From a virus, in IMG/VR virus record IMGVR_UViG_3300020005_000013, positions 1 through 43,844 of that record: DNA of 43,844 bases, one strand, 5' to 3'. Below are positions 21,101 through 29,778 of this stretch, in pieces; the stretch's first letter is position 1, and each line of letters starts with the position of its first letter. The translations under genes and the position numbers were made by a program. The notes under the pieces were generated by a model. That model was not told the origin of the DNA and searched no databases. It saw nothing but the letters and a program-made list of their open reading frames with translations.

Positions 21101-23286
21101 ATGACGGCGTCGCCCTTGCCGGATCCGGCGTCCCAGCGGCGCTTGACGGCGTCGACGTAGCGGGCCATCGCCTCGTCGACCGACATGTTGGTGCCGAGCC
21201 GGGCGTTCATCGAGTCGGCGATGACGTCAGGGCCGAGCGCTTCGCCCGGTGGCCGCAGCCAGCCTTCGCGCCGCATCCGGCCCCGCGTCTTCGAGTCGAG
21301 GGCGTTCAACCAGTCGTACTCGCCGCCGACCTGCTCGCCCTTGGCCGGTAGGCCGGGACGGCCGACGTCGCCGACCATCCGATCAATCTCGCCTTCGATC
21401 CGGGAGGCTTCTTCGGCGCCGAGTTCCTTCGCCCGGGTGCGAAGCGCGGTCAGCTCGCCACGCGGCACCGCCGGCTCCGGACGTGCGCGAGCGCCGGCGA
21501 TGTGTTCGTCGATCCGCTGTGCCCGCTGCGTCAGCTCATCAACCCGGTTGGCGGCTTCGGCGACGATCTCCACCGGGGCGTCAGGTGCGAGCGCCTCGTA
21601 CTCGTCGACGGCTCGCTCCAGCCGGCGCAGCGTCGTCGTGTGTTCGGCGCGGGCGGCGGCGTCGCGGATGCTGGCCTTGCCTTGGGTCTGGCCGAGAGCG
21701 AAGTCTTCGCGGGCGACGCCCGGCGCCGGCAGCTCGGCGGCCAAGGCCTCGTAGGCGGCGGCGACGCGTTCCTGGCGGACGGTGCCTGGTTCGCTCTGCT
21801 CCCAGACCCGTTGCGCGGGGGCGCGGAGACGTTCCTGTTCGCGGCGTAGCCGGCCGACTTCCGCCGGCAGCAGTTCGGTGCCGGTCTGGGCCGGGTTGAG
21901 GGTCGGCTCGAAGCCCGGTTCGTTGCCGAGCCCGCGCTGTGTGCGCCGTTCCGACATGACCCCGAACCGCTGTTGGACGGCGTCCATCGCCTTCAAGGTC
22001 GACGGCGCGTGGGCGCGGTCGGCGTAGTCCCATGCCGCCTTGACGTCTTCGACGGTCGGGCGCTCCGCCACCGACACGTTGGGGTAGCCACGGTCGAGCG
22101 CTTCGGCGAGCTGGGCTTCGTCAAGCCCGCGGTAGGCCTCGAACATGTCGGGTCGATCGAGGGCGAACAGGGCGGCGCGGCCTTGCGGTTCGGTGAGCCC
22201 GAGCTGGTCGGCCATCGTCCCGCCGCGCAGCGCCTCGCGGACTTCGTCGGTGACGGCACGGTGGGCGCCGGCTTCGACACCGCGCAGCTTGCGGCCTTCT
22301 TCGGTGAGCCCGAACGCGAAGTCGGGGGCGACCCGGCGGGCGACGCCGGACAACATCGCTCGCGGTGTCGGCAGGCCGGCGGCTTCGAGCCCCCGCCCGA
22401 TCCCTTTGCCGGCCAGCTCGAACGGCAGCGCCGGGGCGTTGCCGACCCGTTCGCCGAGCCGGCCCACTTGGCGGATAGTGGCGCCGGTGCGTTGGAGACT
22501 GCGGGCCAGTTCAGGGTTGCCGGCCCGTTCGGCGACGCCAGCGAGTCCGCGGTGCGGCATCTGGATCGTCTCGACGGCGTTGGCGCCGGGCAGCTCGGCG
22601 ACGGTGCCGACCGGGCGCGGTGGCGCGGCGACACGCCCGACGCCTTCGGTGAGGTCTTCGGCGATGGCCGACCCGGCGGCGCGTGTCCCGCCACGGCCGA
22701 GGGCGGCGCGTTCGCCGACGGTGGCAGCTTCGATGGTGGCGCCACCGCCGGCGCCAAGGGCTTTGCCCGCCGCGCCGAGCACGATCGAGGCGTTGGCGGC
22801 GTCTTCGACGATCGCCTCCAGGATCCGGCCTTCCTTGACCGCTTCGCCGTACTGCTCGGGATGAGTCACGCGGCTGCCGGTGCGGACGATGGATTCGCCG
22901 AGCCCCGTGGCCGCCGGCGCGTAGTGGTGCAGCGCCCCGATGATCCCTTCGCCGCCGGTGCTCAGTTCTTGGTGGGCGGCGAGGTCGTAGGCAGCACGAG
23001 GGATGGCGATGGCATCAGTGACGCCGGCCTTGACCAGCCCGGCGATGCCTTGGGGCAGGCTGGTGACGAGCCCGGTGGCCTGCTCGAACAGGGAACGGGG
23101 CTGCTCCTTCGGGGCCTTCGCCGCCTTCACTGCCCGGTACGAGTCGAGGCTGGGCAGCACGATGTTGGACACCGCCGGGCGCGGCGTCGTGCGTCGGGTC
23201 GGCGCCGGCGCAGCGCGCGCAGCCAACGGCCGCGACGTCGTCAACGCCCGGACCGGCGCCGGCGCAGCGTTGCGGATGATCGCCAT
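18130..23286 (-). CDS. Giant internal virion protein (1718 aa)
   Basis: The largest gene in the window. The N-terminus is Ala/Pro/Arg-rich (about 1-45), followed by long helical regions rich in Ala, Glu and Arg. Near residues 1330-1480 is a hydrophobic/aromatic section (VLPFSTKWFTGNIIGNGIMA; VLPFYAWLRHSVTATMKLP) that could insert in membranes. No enzyme motif is clear. Its size, position next to a transglycosylase and a Gln/Ala-rich protein, and the absence of a tape measure fit a podovirus ejection protein that helps DNA cross the envelope, as T7 and P22 internal proteins do. Confidence 0.7.
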   Translation of the reverse strand: MAIIRNAAPAPVRALTTSRPLAARAAPAPTRRTTPRPAVSNIVLPSLDSYRAVKAAKAPKEQPRSLFEQATGLVTSLPQGIAGLVKAGVTDAIAIPRAAYDLAAHQELSTGGEGIIGALHHYAPAATGLGESIVRTGSRVTHPEQYGEAVKEGRILEAIVEDAANASIVLGAAGKALGAGGGATIEAATVGERAALGRGGTRAAGSAIAEDLTEGVGRVAAPPRPVGTVAELPGANAVETIQMPHRGLAGVAERAGNPELARSLQRTGATIRQVGRLGERVGNAPALPFELAGKGIGRGLEAAGLPTPRAMLSGVARRVAPDFAFGLTEEGRKLRGVEAGAHRAVTDEVREALRGGTMADQLGLTEPQGRAALFALDRPDMFEAYRGLDEAQLAEALDRGYPNVSVAERPTVEDVKAAWDYADRAHAPSTLKAMDAVQQRFGVMSERRTQRGLGNEPGFEPTLNPAQTGTELLPAEVGRLRREQERLRAPAQRVWEQSEPGTVRQERVAAAYEALAAELPAPGVAREDFALGQTQGKASIRDAAARAEHTTTLRRLERAVDEYEALAPDAPVEIVAEAANRVDELTQRAQRIDEHIAGARARPEPAVPRGELTALRTRAKELGAEEASRIEGEIDRMVGDVGRPGLPAKGEQVGGEYDWLNALDSKTRGRMRREGWLRPPGEALGPDVIADSMNARLGTNMSVDEAMARYVDAVKRRWDAGSGKGDAVIGLIAQERGMPVEQVTSALRGGLADYAGRAVRTAETALTDVRTEYGALTPDEQVSFNATLDAMLGDEAAGWGDFTDLLESYLPGANVEALVNGIGSTVPIRDVADWMRSGESTPALTAAAERVRQAAAAELNARPPVGPKLSEIAKPPVETNVWKRRTGTTSTGETTHPLSPAERFQQRAAVESDRAITMRSAQVRRRRSINYRNERIANLETELGRSFQDRMVEDVNRPAVVRMRNKIDRAGPTLGGLVGRGDGRALTGVVNRLARKYGAYDDMLAALDGTQQPLSPVTELGVQQGTPSAVIGRTVQRVLDEKGVVLEPHDLTALNDAVGKATLLEDIDALVSADAAAGRRLNTPLRVADAVHQTPWLIPDDVRSALAADMERYQGARAKTIHTIMNDYTGAMPARYRTVAQGNQRAVGALIEMAEGYNRRSPGSGDTFLEMAEETATTLADYVERDLDPIHLTGGPEATGGSLSSSRLTGTRTLRATQQRKTGLRPLSPDAYARLEAAEVRKHEYNVRDQTVMEQFGKRADAIPEVQEAMATWADGHGGEIMPSRDIAKVAEAAGYKAINGGGEIHPQQVIVPEQIQRQLNAAAPTNALFRGLSKANRTWKTWVLPFSTKWFTGNIIGNGIMAGFNAGVGPVELVRQFRNIAKSEGGFRKLWENEGLSRGAPNELANYGLTYEEFRTQFDRPDQVARTRIGRGVQRAGRFSFAVNQFVDNATRSAVFLAKRAEGIPTEAAMRSTLAALGDFTRMTNFERRYVREVLPFYAWLRHSVTATMKLPIHSPTRAAMLFNLANMYADPEMSDDLLGFLGNKIPLGGGQFLNLGGTSPYFNFEGNPLRAQTYTNAISPWIKTGVASATGFDVGAIRPLGRPSSTAALNRYGQQETTSPLSRLVSDPLHALGEIGYIATQQAAPAPIRALRDLTVTPGEEARYQTGYAYKGAERENAGLLATISRGLQIPTAETIDVEKKERELRKQRARAMRRG

Positions 23287-23289
23287 CGG

Positions 23290-25092
23290 CTACAGCTCGA
23301 ACTGGAGGAGGAGTCGGCGGACGTTGGACGGGATCCCGGCGACGCGCAGCTTCTCGTTGATCGCCTGCTCGGTGGGCTGGTCGCCTTCGTCTTCGATCTC
23401 GGCGATCGCGTTGTCCAAGGCGGGGATGGCCTGCGCGTAGGCCGGGTCTTGGAGCGCTTGGAGGATCTGGGACGGCGTGCCGTAACTCGAATCAGGGACC
23501 CGGCCCTTCTGCTGGAGGATGATCTGGCGGGCGGCATCCTCGTTCTGCTGGGCGCGAGCCGTCTCCGCCGTGGTCTGAGCCGTCTCGGCCGCTGTGCCGG
23601 CCTTGGCCTCTTGGGCGGCCATTGATTCGGCGAGGGCGCGGTCACGTTCGTCGGCGGTGATCTCGTCGGCGGCCGTCGGCTGGCCGGCGAGTTCGCGGCT
23701 GGCGTCGTAGGCCGACATGCCCTGAGTGCCGAGGGCGCCGTAGATGTCGGCGTCGGTGATGTCGTAGCCCTGGTCCTGCATCCGTCCGGCGGCGAGGATC
23801 TGGGCTTGGCGCATGACGTCGGCGGCGTAGGGGTCGGTGCCGAGAACGGGTTGGCCGCTGTAGGCGCCGGTGCCGGTCTGATAGGGGGCGCCCATGAGCA
23901 TCCGTTCGACGGACGTCCCGGAGCTGAAGCGGCCCGGCGCGTTCTGCACCGCCCACTGGGCGAGCGGATCCATGCCGCCGAGCTGGGTCGGGGTGACCCA
24001 GCCGTACTGCGACGTGTACTGCTGGCGAATCTGGTTCATCGCCTCGCCGTAGCCGACGTCGGCCTGCTCGCGGATCGCCTTCAAGGGCCGAGCGGATTGG
24101 GCGATGCGCTGCTGGAGTGCCGCGATCTGCTGCGCTGCGGCCTGCGCTCCGGTGTTGGCGGCGGCCTGCTGTTGGGGGGCGGTGGGGACCGCCGGCGGCG
24201 GTGTCGGCAGCATGAACTGGCTGGAGACGCCACGGCCGGGGCGGATCGTCACCTGCGGGATCGGCGGCGGCGGCGGCGCCGCAGCGGCGGCAGCAGCGGT
24301 GCGCTGGGATTCCTGGACCGCCTTGCCGGTGTAGGCGGCGGCCATCGTGTCCCAGTAGGAACGCCCGGCGAGCGCCGCGGCCTCCGGCGTGTTCTGCGCC
24401 ACGGTCCGTTTCGCCCCGGCGGCGACCTGGCCAAGTTGGGCTCGGAAGGCGTTCTCGGATTGCGCCTGTTCGACCTGTTGCGAGGCGCCCTGGATGTCGG
24501 CGGTGGCCTGCTGGGTGAGCGCCGACCGGAGCTGGGTCTGGTTGATCGGCTCACCCTTCGATGCCTTGCCGCTGCCCTTCTTGGCGGCGGCGGCTTTGGC
24601 GGCGGCGATCTCGGCGGCCTGCGCGGCGGCGGCCATGCGGGCCATCTGGAGCTGTAGGTCGGCGTTGATGCCGGCGACGTTCTGCTCTCCGCGCACCTGT
24701 TCCTGGCGGACGTCGTACTCACCGCGGGCCCGGATCGGAGCGACCTGCTGCTCGACTTGCTGGGGGATGTAGGAGCGGGCGGCCTGCGTCGCCGCGTTGT
24801 AGTCGGCGAGCCGCCGATCCCGTGCCGACAGGTCGGCTTGGTAGGCGGCGCCGGACTGGGTGAGCGAGGCGATGCGCTGGTCGTAGGGGCCGGTGATCTG
24901 GCCTTGTACCGACTGCGCGGCGCCGGCCGGGGCGCCGCGCAGTGCGGCTTCCTGCATCGCTGACTGCACCGCGGTCTGTCGTTGCTGTTGCATCGAGGCG
25001 ATGGCGGCGTTGTAGGCGTCGACGCCGGCCTGGCCGGCTTTGGCTTGGGCGGCGAGGAGGGCGGGATCGACGGTCGGGATCGGCTCGGCCAT
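23290..25092 (-). CDS. Gln/Ala-rich internal virion protein (600 aa)
   Basis: Rich in Ala and Gln, with long predicted coiled-coil stretches (residues about 100-180 and 480-570) and Pro-rich linkers such as AAAAPPPPPIPQ. It starts where the preceding transglycosylase gene stops (TAATG overlap) and ends three bases before the giant virion gene. Composition and place resemble the smaller ejection proteins of P22-like phages. No catalytic motif seen. Confidence 0.65.
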   Translation of the reverse strand: MAEPIPTVDPALLAAQAKAGQAGVDAYNAAIASMQQQRQTAVQSAMQEAALRGAPAGAAQSVQGQITGPYDQRIASLTQSGAAYQADLSARDRRLADYNAATQAARSYIPQQVEQQVAPIRARGEYDVRQEQVRGEQNVAGINADLQLQMARMAAAAQAAEIAAAKAAAAKKGSGKASKGEPINQTQLRSALTQQATADIQGASQQVEQAQSENAFRAQLGQVAAGAKRTVAQNTPEAAALAGRSYWDTMAAAYTGKAVQESQRTAAAAAAAPPPPPIPQVTIRPGRGVSSQFMLPTPPPAVPTAPQQQAAANTGAQAAAQQIAALQQRIAQSARPLKAIREQADVGYGEAMNQIRQQYTSQYGWVTPTQLGGMDPLAQWAVQNAPGRFSSGTSVERMLMGAPYQTGTGAYSGQPVLGTDPYAADVMRQAQILAAGRMQDQGYDITDADIYGALGTQGMSAYDASRELAGQPTAADEITADERDRALAESMAAQEAKAGTAAETAQTTAETARAQQNEDAARQIILQQKGRVPDSSYGTPSQILQALQDPAYAQAIPALDNAIAEIEDEGDQPTEQAINEKLRVAGIPSNVRRLLLQFEL

Positions 25093-26501
25093 TACACGAC
25101 CACCCCCTGAGCGGCGTAGTTGGCGATGGCGTCGGTCTGCTGTTTGAGGGCGTCAGAGGTGGCCTGCTGCTGACGCTGCCAGGACAGGTCAGCGGCGGCC
25201 TGCTGCGCCTTCAAGGCGTCGGCCTGCGCCTTGGCGGTGGCGGACTGCGTGGCCTGTTCCTGTTCGGCGCCGATGACCCGGTCGAGGGCCTGTTGCCGGG
25301 CGAGGTCCTGGGACTGGCGGTAGGCGTCTTCGGCGGTCTCTTTGGCCTGCGCCGAGGTGCGGGTGACGTCGGACTGTTGGGCGCCGACGTCTTCGGCCTG
25401 GCGGGCGTAGCGGGTGGTCGACTCGCCCGACGACAGGATCCCGCGGCGCACGAGGTCGGCGGTGATGTTCTGCTTGTTGCGGCCGGCGGCCCGGTCGATG
25501 TCAGCCATCGCGTCGGATGTCGACGCGCCGATCCGTTCGATCGCTCGACGCTTGACGTCTTCGGCGGTGGACAGGTTGAGCCCGATGCCTTTGAGGAAGG
25601 CGAGCAGGGCCGGGGTCGGCTGCGGCGCGTTCGGGTACGACACCCCGAACGTCTGGAGCAGGTTGGTGATCTCCTGCGACTGCGCCGGGTTGGCCGGCGC
25701 AGCGCCAGGATCGGCGGCGCCCTGCACGACGAGGCGCTCCTTGGCGGCGACCTGCTGTTCTTCGGGGAGCGCCGACAGGTAGTTGATGTAGTCGTTGACG
25801 CCCTGCGGCGCCGACGCCATGTACTCAGCGACGCCACCGAGGTCACGGGCCTGCTTCAGCTCGTTGATGATCTGGGCCTGGCGCTCGGCGGTCTGCGTCT
25901 TCAGATAGGCGTTGAACGTCGCCTCGGACTGGTCCTGCCACTGCTTGATGCCGCCCCAGCCGAGCGGGTCTTCGGCGGTGCCACCGGGGGCGGTGCCCCC
26001 ACCAGCGCCGCCGCTGCTGTAGTCCTGGCCGAGCAGACCTTGGTTGGCTGCGTTCTGCACGGCGGTCGCCGCGGCGCCACGGTTGGTGCCGTAGAACGGG
26101 TCGCCACCGGCCGCCCACCCGCCTTTCATGGCGCCCCACGGGAACAGGTTGGTGCCACCGTTGGACAGGTGGTAGGCGGCTTTGGCGTTGGTCAACGGGT
26201 CGAACAGGTCCTCCGCCGAGTTGATGACCCCGGCGGCGATCAGTCCCTTGTCGTTGGAGTAGTTGATGCCGAACAGGCCACGGTCGCCGGAGACGCGGTC
26301 CTTGGGGGAGGCGGTGCCATGGATGCCGGGGCGGTAGTTGGACTCGCGCCCGGCGATGGCGACCATGTTGACGAGGGCGTCGCCGCGGAACCCGGCCTGG
26401 TACAAGATCTGGGCGGTCTGCTCACGGGTCAGCTTGACGTTGGTCCAGTCGTAGACGCGACGGGCCGCGTTCTCGGCGGCGCTGAGGGCAGGCTTAGGCA
26501 T
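25092..26501 (-). CDS. Virion transglycosylase/ejection protein (469 aa)
   Basis: Residues about 25-125 form an SLT/lysozyme-like domain: MVAIAGRESNYRPGIHG contains the catalytic Glu, GDRGLFGINYSND the following Gly-Leu/Phe-Gly-Ile segment, and NAKAAYHLSNGG closes the fold. The C-terminal 300 residues are Gln/Ala-rich coiled coil. Such proteins travel in the virion and open peptidoglycan during DNA entry. The ATG is preceded by AGGAGG. It opens the three-gene ejection block. Confidence 0.8.
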   Translation of the reverse strand: MPKPALSAAENAARRVYDWTNVKLTREQTAQILYQAGFRGDALVNMVAIAGRESNYRPGIHGTASPKDRVSGDRGLFGINYSNDKGLIAAGVINSAEDLFDPLTNAKAAYHLSNGGTNLFPWGAMKGGWAAGGDPFYGTNRGAAATAVQNAANQGLLGQDYSSGGAGGGTAPGGTAEDPLGWGGIKQWQDQSEATFNAYLKTQTAERQAQIINELKQARDLGGVAEYMASAPQGVNDYINYLSALPEEQQVAAKERLVVQGAADPGAAPANPAQSQEITNLLQTFGVSYPNAPQPTPALLAFLKGIGLNLSTAEDVKRRAIERIGASTSDAMADIDRAAGRNKQNITADLVRRGILSSGESTTRYARQAEDVGAQQSDVTRTSAQAKETAEDAYRQSQDLARQQALDRVIGAEQEQATQSATAKAQADALKAQQAAADLSWQRQQQATSDALKQQTDAIANYAAQGVVV

Positions 26502-26515
26502 CGCTCACTTCCTCC

Positions 26516-27031
26516 TCATGGCGCCACGACCGGTCCGAGATCTTCGACGTAGAAGTGGCCGTCGGTGTCGGTGAAGACGGTGACAATGGCGGCGCCGGCG
26601 CGGATCATCCCGACGAACGTCTGGCTGATCCCGGTGCCGGCGAAGAGCCATTGGTGGCTGAAGCCGTCGTAGTTGCCGCCGATCCACTTCCAGGAGTCGC
26701 CGGTGTTGACGCCGGTATTGGTGCTCAGCGCGATCTGGACCGGCCCGGCGGTGGCGCCGAGTGCCCTGATGCGCAGGTTGATGCGGTAGTAGCGGCCGAG
26801 CTGGCAGCGCAACGTGATCGGGTCGGTGACATTGCCGAGCACGCCCGCCGCGATCACCGGGTTCGGGGTTTGCAGCGCGCCGACGGCGACGAGGCGTGGC
26901 AGGTTGCCGAGGTGGTCCTCCAGGTCGCGGTCGCGCTGCTCGTGGGTGGCGGCCAACATCTGGCCGTCGAGTTGGGCGAGACGGTCGCCGCGCAGGAGGT
27001 ACTGGAAGGGGAGCGTGTTGGCGGTCGCCAT
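26516..27031 (-). CDS. Phage structural protein (171 aa)
   Basis: ATG overlaps the stop of the gp10-like gene (TGATG). The N-terminal 50 residues are helical and charged. The C-terminal 110 residues are beta-rich (ITLRCQLGRYYRINLRIRAL; AAIVTVFTDTDGHFYVEDL), looking like a beta-sandwich. It may attach to the hub or be a tail knob part. Family not recognised. Confidence 0.65.
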   Translation of the reverse strand: MATANTLPFQYLLRGDRLAQLDGQMLAATHEQRDRDLEDHLGNLPRLVAVGALQTPNPVIAAGVLGNVTDPITLRCQLGRYYRINLRIRALGATAGPVQIALSTNTGVNTGDSWKWIGGNYDGFSHQWLFAGTGISQTFVGMIRAGAAIVTVFTDTDGHFYVEDLGPVVAP

Positions 27032-28545
27032 CAGGCACGCTCCGTGCGGACGTCGCAGAGGGCGACGACTTCGCGCAGCGCCACGCCGGCGATCCGTTGG
27101 AAGTCGATCTGGAACCCGTTGCCGTAGCCCTGCTCACCGATGTTGACCCGCCACGAGTCGTCGGTGCCGTCGGTCGACGCCCGCTCGCATGGCTCGACCC
27201 ACGGCTGGCTGTTGCCGAGTTCGAGCCCGCCGCCGTAGCGACCGAGGGCGTTGACCCGGACCCACATCTCGTTCTTGGCGGTCGGGATCCCGGACGCCCA
27301 TTTGCGGAACTGGATGATCAGGGTGCGGACCCGTACCTGACGCCCGATCGGCTCCCAATAGGTCGGGAACGTGACGGCGCCGGCGACGAGATCGGGGAGC
27401 CCGGCGTCGGTCGGCGCGGCGTACTGGTCGTCGAGGTGACCGGGGCGGTCCAGGTCGTGGTGGTAGGAGCCGATGACGACGGGCTCGCCGACGATCGTCG
27501 GGGCCTGCACGCTGTAGATGACGTCGGCCGGCATCTGGGAGCCGTCGATGACGTCGACGGGGACGAGGCCGGCCAACTTCTGTGGGAAAAGATGCCTGGT
27601 CCACGCCGAACTCGACCAGGTCAAGATCTGGGTGCCGGCGGTGGTGTCGTTGGCGAGGATGAGACGCCGCGCCGTCGGCGTGACGATGACGGTGTCGCAG
27701 GTGAACGGCGACGAGCGATGCTCCACCTGCTGTTCGGATTCGATGCTCACGCGTTCACCGTTGAACCAGGCCGGGCGCGGCTCGACGGGCCAGTACAGGA
27801 TCCGGTTGTCGGTGGTCGCGGCGGTGAGGCGGGGGTCGGTGGGGCCGAGGCCGAGGGCGACGCCGCGCACCGAGGCCAACGTCCCGAGGACACCGGACAC
27901 GGCGTTCCAGCCGGTGCGCTTGCCGACGTAGAGGGTGTTGAAGATCGGGTTGAGCGCGGTGATCGGTTCGCTGTTGCCGACGTCGAGGTAGTTGTTGGCC
28001 GGCCACGAATCGAAGTTGGAGCCGGAGGCCGTGACATCGCTGAACCAGATCCGCCACGGTGTGGTGACGTCGACGGCGACGAACCAGTACCCCCAACGCA
28101 CCATGTAGGAGAAGTCGGCCGGGGTGGTGACGAGCGTCGTCGACGCCGGGCTGGCGTGCTTGTAGAGCTTGCCGCCCATCAGCGAGTAGTTGATGCCGTT
28201 GCCGACGAGGAACTTGATCGGCGAGGTCGGCGTCGTCGCCGGCGGCGGATACCCCGTCCACGCGACAGCGGCGCCGCCGGCGTTGGGGACCTGGTACGGC
28301 TTGTCCAACACGACGATGAGAGCGCCGGACGGCATCGACCAGAACCCGGCCGGTCCGGGCACCAGGTTGTGGCCGGGCAGCCCGGTGACGTTGAGCCGTT
28401 TCAGTCCGGCCCGTACGCCGAGCAGCCGCGAGTTGTAGGGCAGGACGTTGGTGCCGCTGAACTGGTCGGCGTCGGCCTTCGACGGGTCGCGGATCCCGAA
28501 GTCGCCGCCTTTCCAGTCGCCGTAGCGCAACGTGAAGTCGGCCAC
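27031..28545 (-). CDS. P22 gp10-like tail hub/stabilisation protein (504 aa)
   Basis: A beta-rich protein of about the length of P22 gp10, with repeated blade-like units and a start (LRYGDWKGGDFGIRDPSKAD) typical of such proteins in actinophage podoviruses. It follows the head-tail adaptor as gp10 follows gp4 in P22-like phages. It would form the hub that keeps packaged DNA inside and connects spikes. GTG start. The assignment is from order, length and fold type, not from a distinct catalytic motif. Confidence 0.65.
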   Translation of the reverse strand: MADFTLRYGDWKGGDFGIRDPSKADADQFSGTNVLPYNSRLLGVRAGLKRLNVTGLPGHNLVPGPAGFWSMPSGALIVVLDKPYQVPNAGGAAVAWTGYPPPATTPTSPIKFLVGNGINYSLMGGKLYKHASPASTTLVTTPADFSYMVRWGYWFVAVDVTTPWRIWFSDVTASGSNFDSWPANNYLDVGNSEPITALNPIFNTLYVGKRTGWNAVSGVLGTLASVRGVALGLGPTDPRLTAATTDNRILYWPVEPRPAWFNGERVSIESEQQVEHRSSPFTCDTVIVTPTARRLILANDTTAGTQILTWSSSAWTRHLFPQKLAGLVPVDVIDGSQMPADVIYSVQAPTIVGEPVVIGSYHHDLDRPGHLDDQYAAPTDAGLPDLVAGAVTFPTYWEPIGRQVRVRTLIIQFRKWASGIPTAKNEMWVRVNALGRYGGGLELGNSQPWVEPCERASTDGTDDSWRVNIGEQGYGNGFQIDFQRIAGVALREVVALCDVRTERA

Positions 28546-28548
28546 GGC

Positions 28549-29169
28549 TCAGATCCATGATCCCGGTCGGACCCGGACTCGGGTGGGTGGCGTGGAGCGG
28601 CGCACGTCGCGGCGCATCCGGGTGACCCAGTCGGTGTACTCGGAGTGGTGGCGGGTGGAGTCGGCGCCGGCGCCTTCGCGCATCGACAGCAGCTCGGCGG
28701 CTTTGGCGACGATCGACCCGGCGAACTGGTCGGGGATGTCAGGCTGGTCGGCGTCCTCGCGCAGCCAGGCCGGTCGGCGGTACCAGTAGTGGGTGAGGGT
28801 GAGGTCGCCTTGGGTGGCGGGGCGGATGGCGATGCGGTCGCCGAGCGGACACCACACCCGCGGCGGCGCTCCGACCGAGCTGGTCCGCGCCAGCAGGTCG
28901 CCGGGGGCGACGTAGAACAGTTCCCGTTGGGCGTCGAAGACGGCACGGGTCGCCCGCCAGTTCTCGGCGACGACGATGTCGGGGATGGCCGGGGTGATCG
29001 GCACGTCGTCGAGGACCTCGGACCAGGGCCAGCGCTGCTCGCTGTCGATCTCGGCGATCGCCAGGTTGATGTGATCGTCGAGCACGGGGTCCTGCATGAA
29101 GTTGTCGGACAGCGGGATGCCGAGCCGGAGCCGGGTGAGACGCCGCAGTTGGGAGAGGGTGGTCGTCAT
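28549..29169 (-). CDS. Head-tail adaptor (gp4/gp6-like, 206 aa)
   Basis: ATG at 29169 overlaps the upstream stop (ATGA), favouring it over 29226. The N-terminal helices (LSQLRRLTRLRLGIPLSDNF; LDDHINLAIAEIDSEQRWPW) are typical of portal-ring adaptors. A beta section and a C-terminal helical part follow. It would bind under the portal and seal the head after packaging. Confidence 0.75.
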   Translation of the reverse strand: MTTTLSQLRRLTRLRLGIPLSDNFMQDPVLDDHINLAIAEIDSEQRWPWSEVLDDVPITPAIPDIVVAENWRATRAVFDAQRELFYVAPGDLLARTSSVGAPPRVWCPLGDRIAIRPATQGDLTLTHYWYRRPAWLREDADQPDIPDQFAGSIVAKAAELLSMREGAGADSTRHHSEYTDWVTRMRRDVRRSTPPTRVRVRPGSWI

Positions 29170-29600
29170 GCCATGTCCTGACGGAAGGCGTGGCGGAGCC
29201 GGGGGGCCATGTCTTCGGCGAGCCATTCGTCACGCCGGCGGTCGTTGGCGGCGGTGACCCGTTCGTTGTTGGTGACGATCTCGTCGTGCAGCGACACGCC
29301 GCGGCGGTTGCGGTCCCACGACAGCAGGGCGTCGATGATCCGTTCGTCGAAGGCGACGCCGGGACCGGAGCGGCACACGAAGCGGTACTGTCCGTCGTCT
29401 TCGTGGCGCCACAGCTCGAACCGTTCGTCGTTGCCGTCCCAGTACACGCCGAGCCGGTCGTCGCCTTCCCAGCCTTTGACCGGATCGCCGAACCGGATCC
29501 GGGCGATCAGGTCGCGCATCGGGGTGTCCATCCACAGCCGCCGGCCGTTGACCCACTCTGGGTGGGTGAAGCCAGCGGTCGACGGCTCATGGAGGTTCAC
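29166..29600 (-). CDS. Conserved head/tail-junction protein (144 aa)
   Basis: GTG at 29600 overlaps the upstream stop (GTGA). The sequence is hydrophilic with several Trp/Arg, beta-rich in the middle (DRLGVYWDGNDERFELWRHE) and helical at the C-terminus. It looks like small proteins placed between capsid and adaptor genes in actinophages. Role unknown. Confidence 0.65.
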   Translation of the reverse strand: MNLHEPSTAGFTHPEWVNGRRLWMDTPMRDLIARIRFGDPVKGWEGDDRLGVYWDGNDERFELWRHEDDGQYRFVCRSGPGVAFDERIIDALLSWDRNRRGVSLHDEIVTNNERVTAANDRRRDEWLAEDMAPRLRHAFRQDMA

Positions 29601-29776
29601 TTGACCGGCGCTCCTTGACGCAGTGGGACGGGGCGTGCCACGAGGCGCCGCGGGGTGCGCGGCGTGATCGGGACGTTGGTGCCGGCCCCGGTGCGTTGCT
29701 GGGCGATGCGCCGTGCGAGGTTGCGCACGACGGCTCGTCGCAGCGTCCGGTCGTCACCTTGCGGTGTGGTCGCCAT
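29597..29776 (-). CDS. Small basic protein downstream of the capsid gene (59 aa)
   Basis: Starts ATG at 29776, two bases after the capsid stop, and overlaps the next start as GTGA. It is very Arg-rich (TLRRAVVRNLARRI) and Pro-rich at the end. Tight coupling on both sides supports a real gene; it could bind DNA or the capsid interior. Confidence 0.65.
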   Translation of the reverse strand: MATTPQGDDRTLRRAVVRNLARRIAQQRTGAGTNVPITPRTPRRLVARPVPLRQGAPVK

Positions 29777-29778
29777 CC

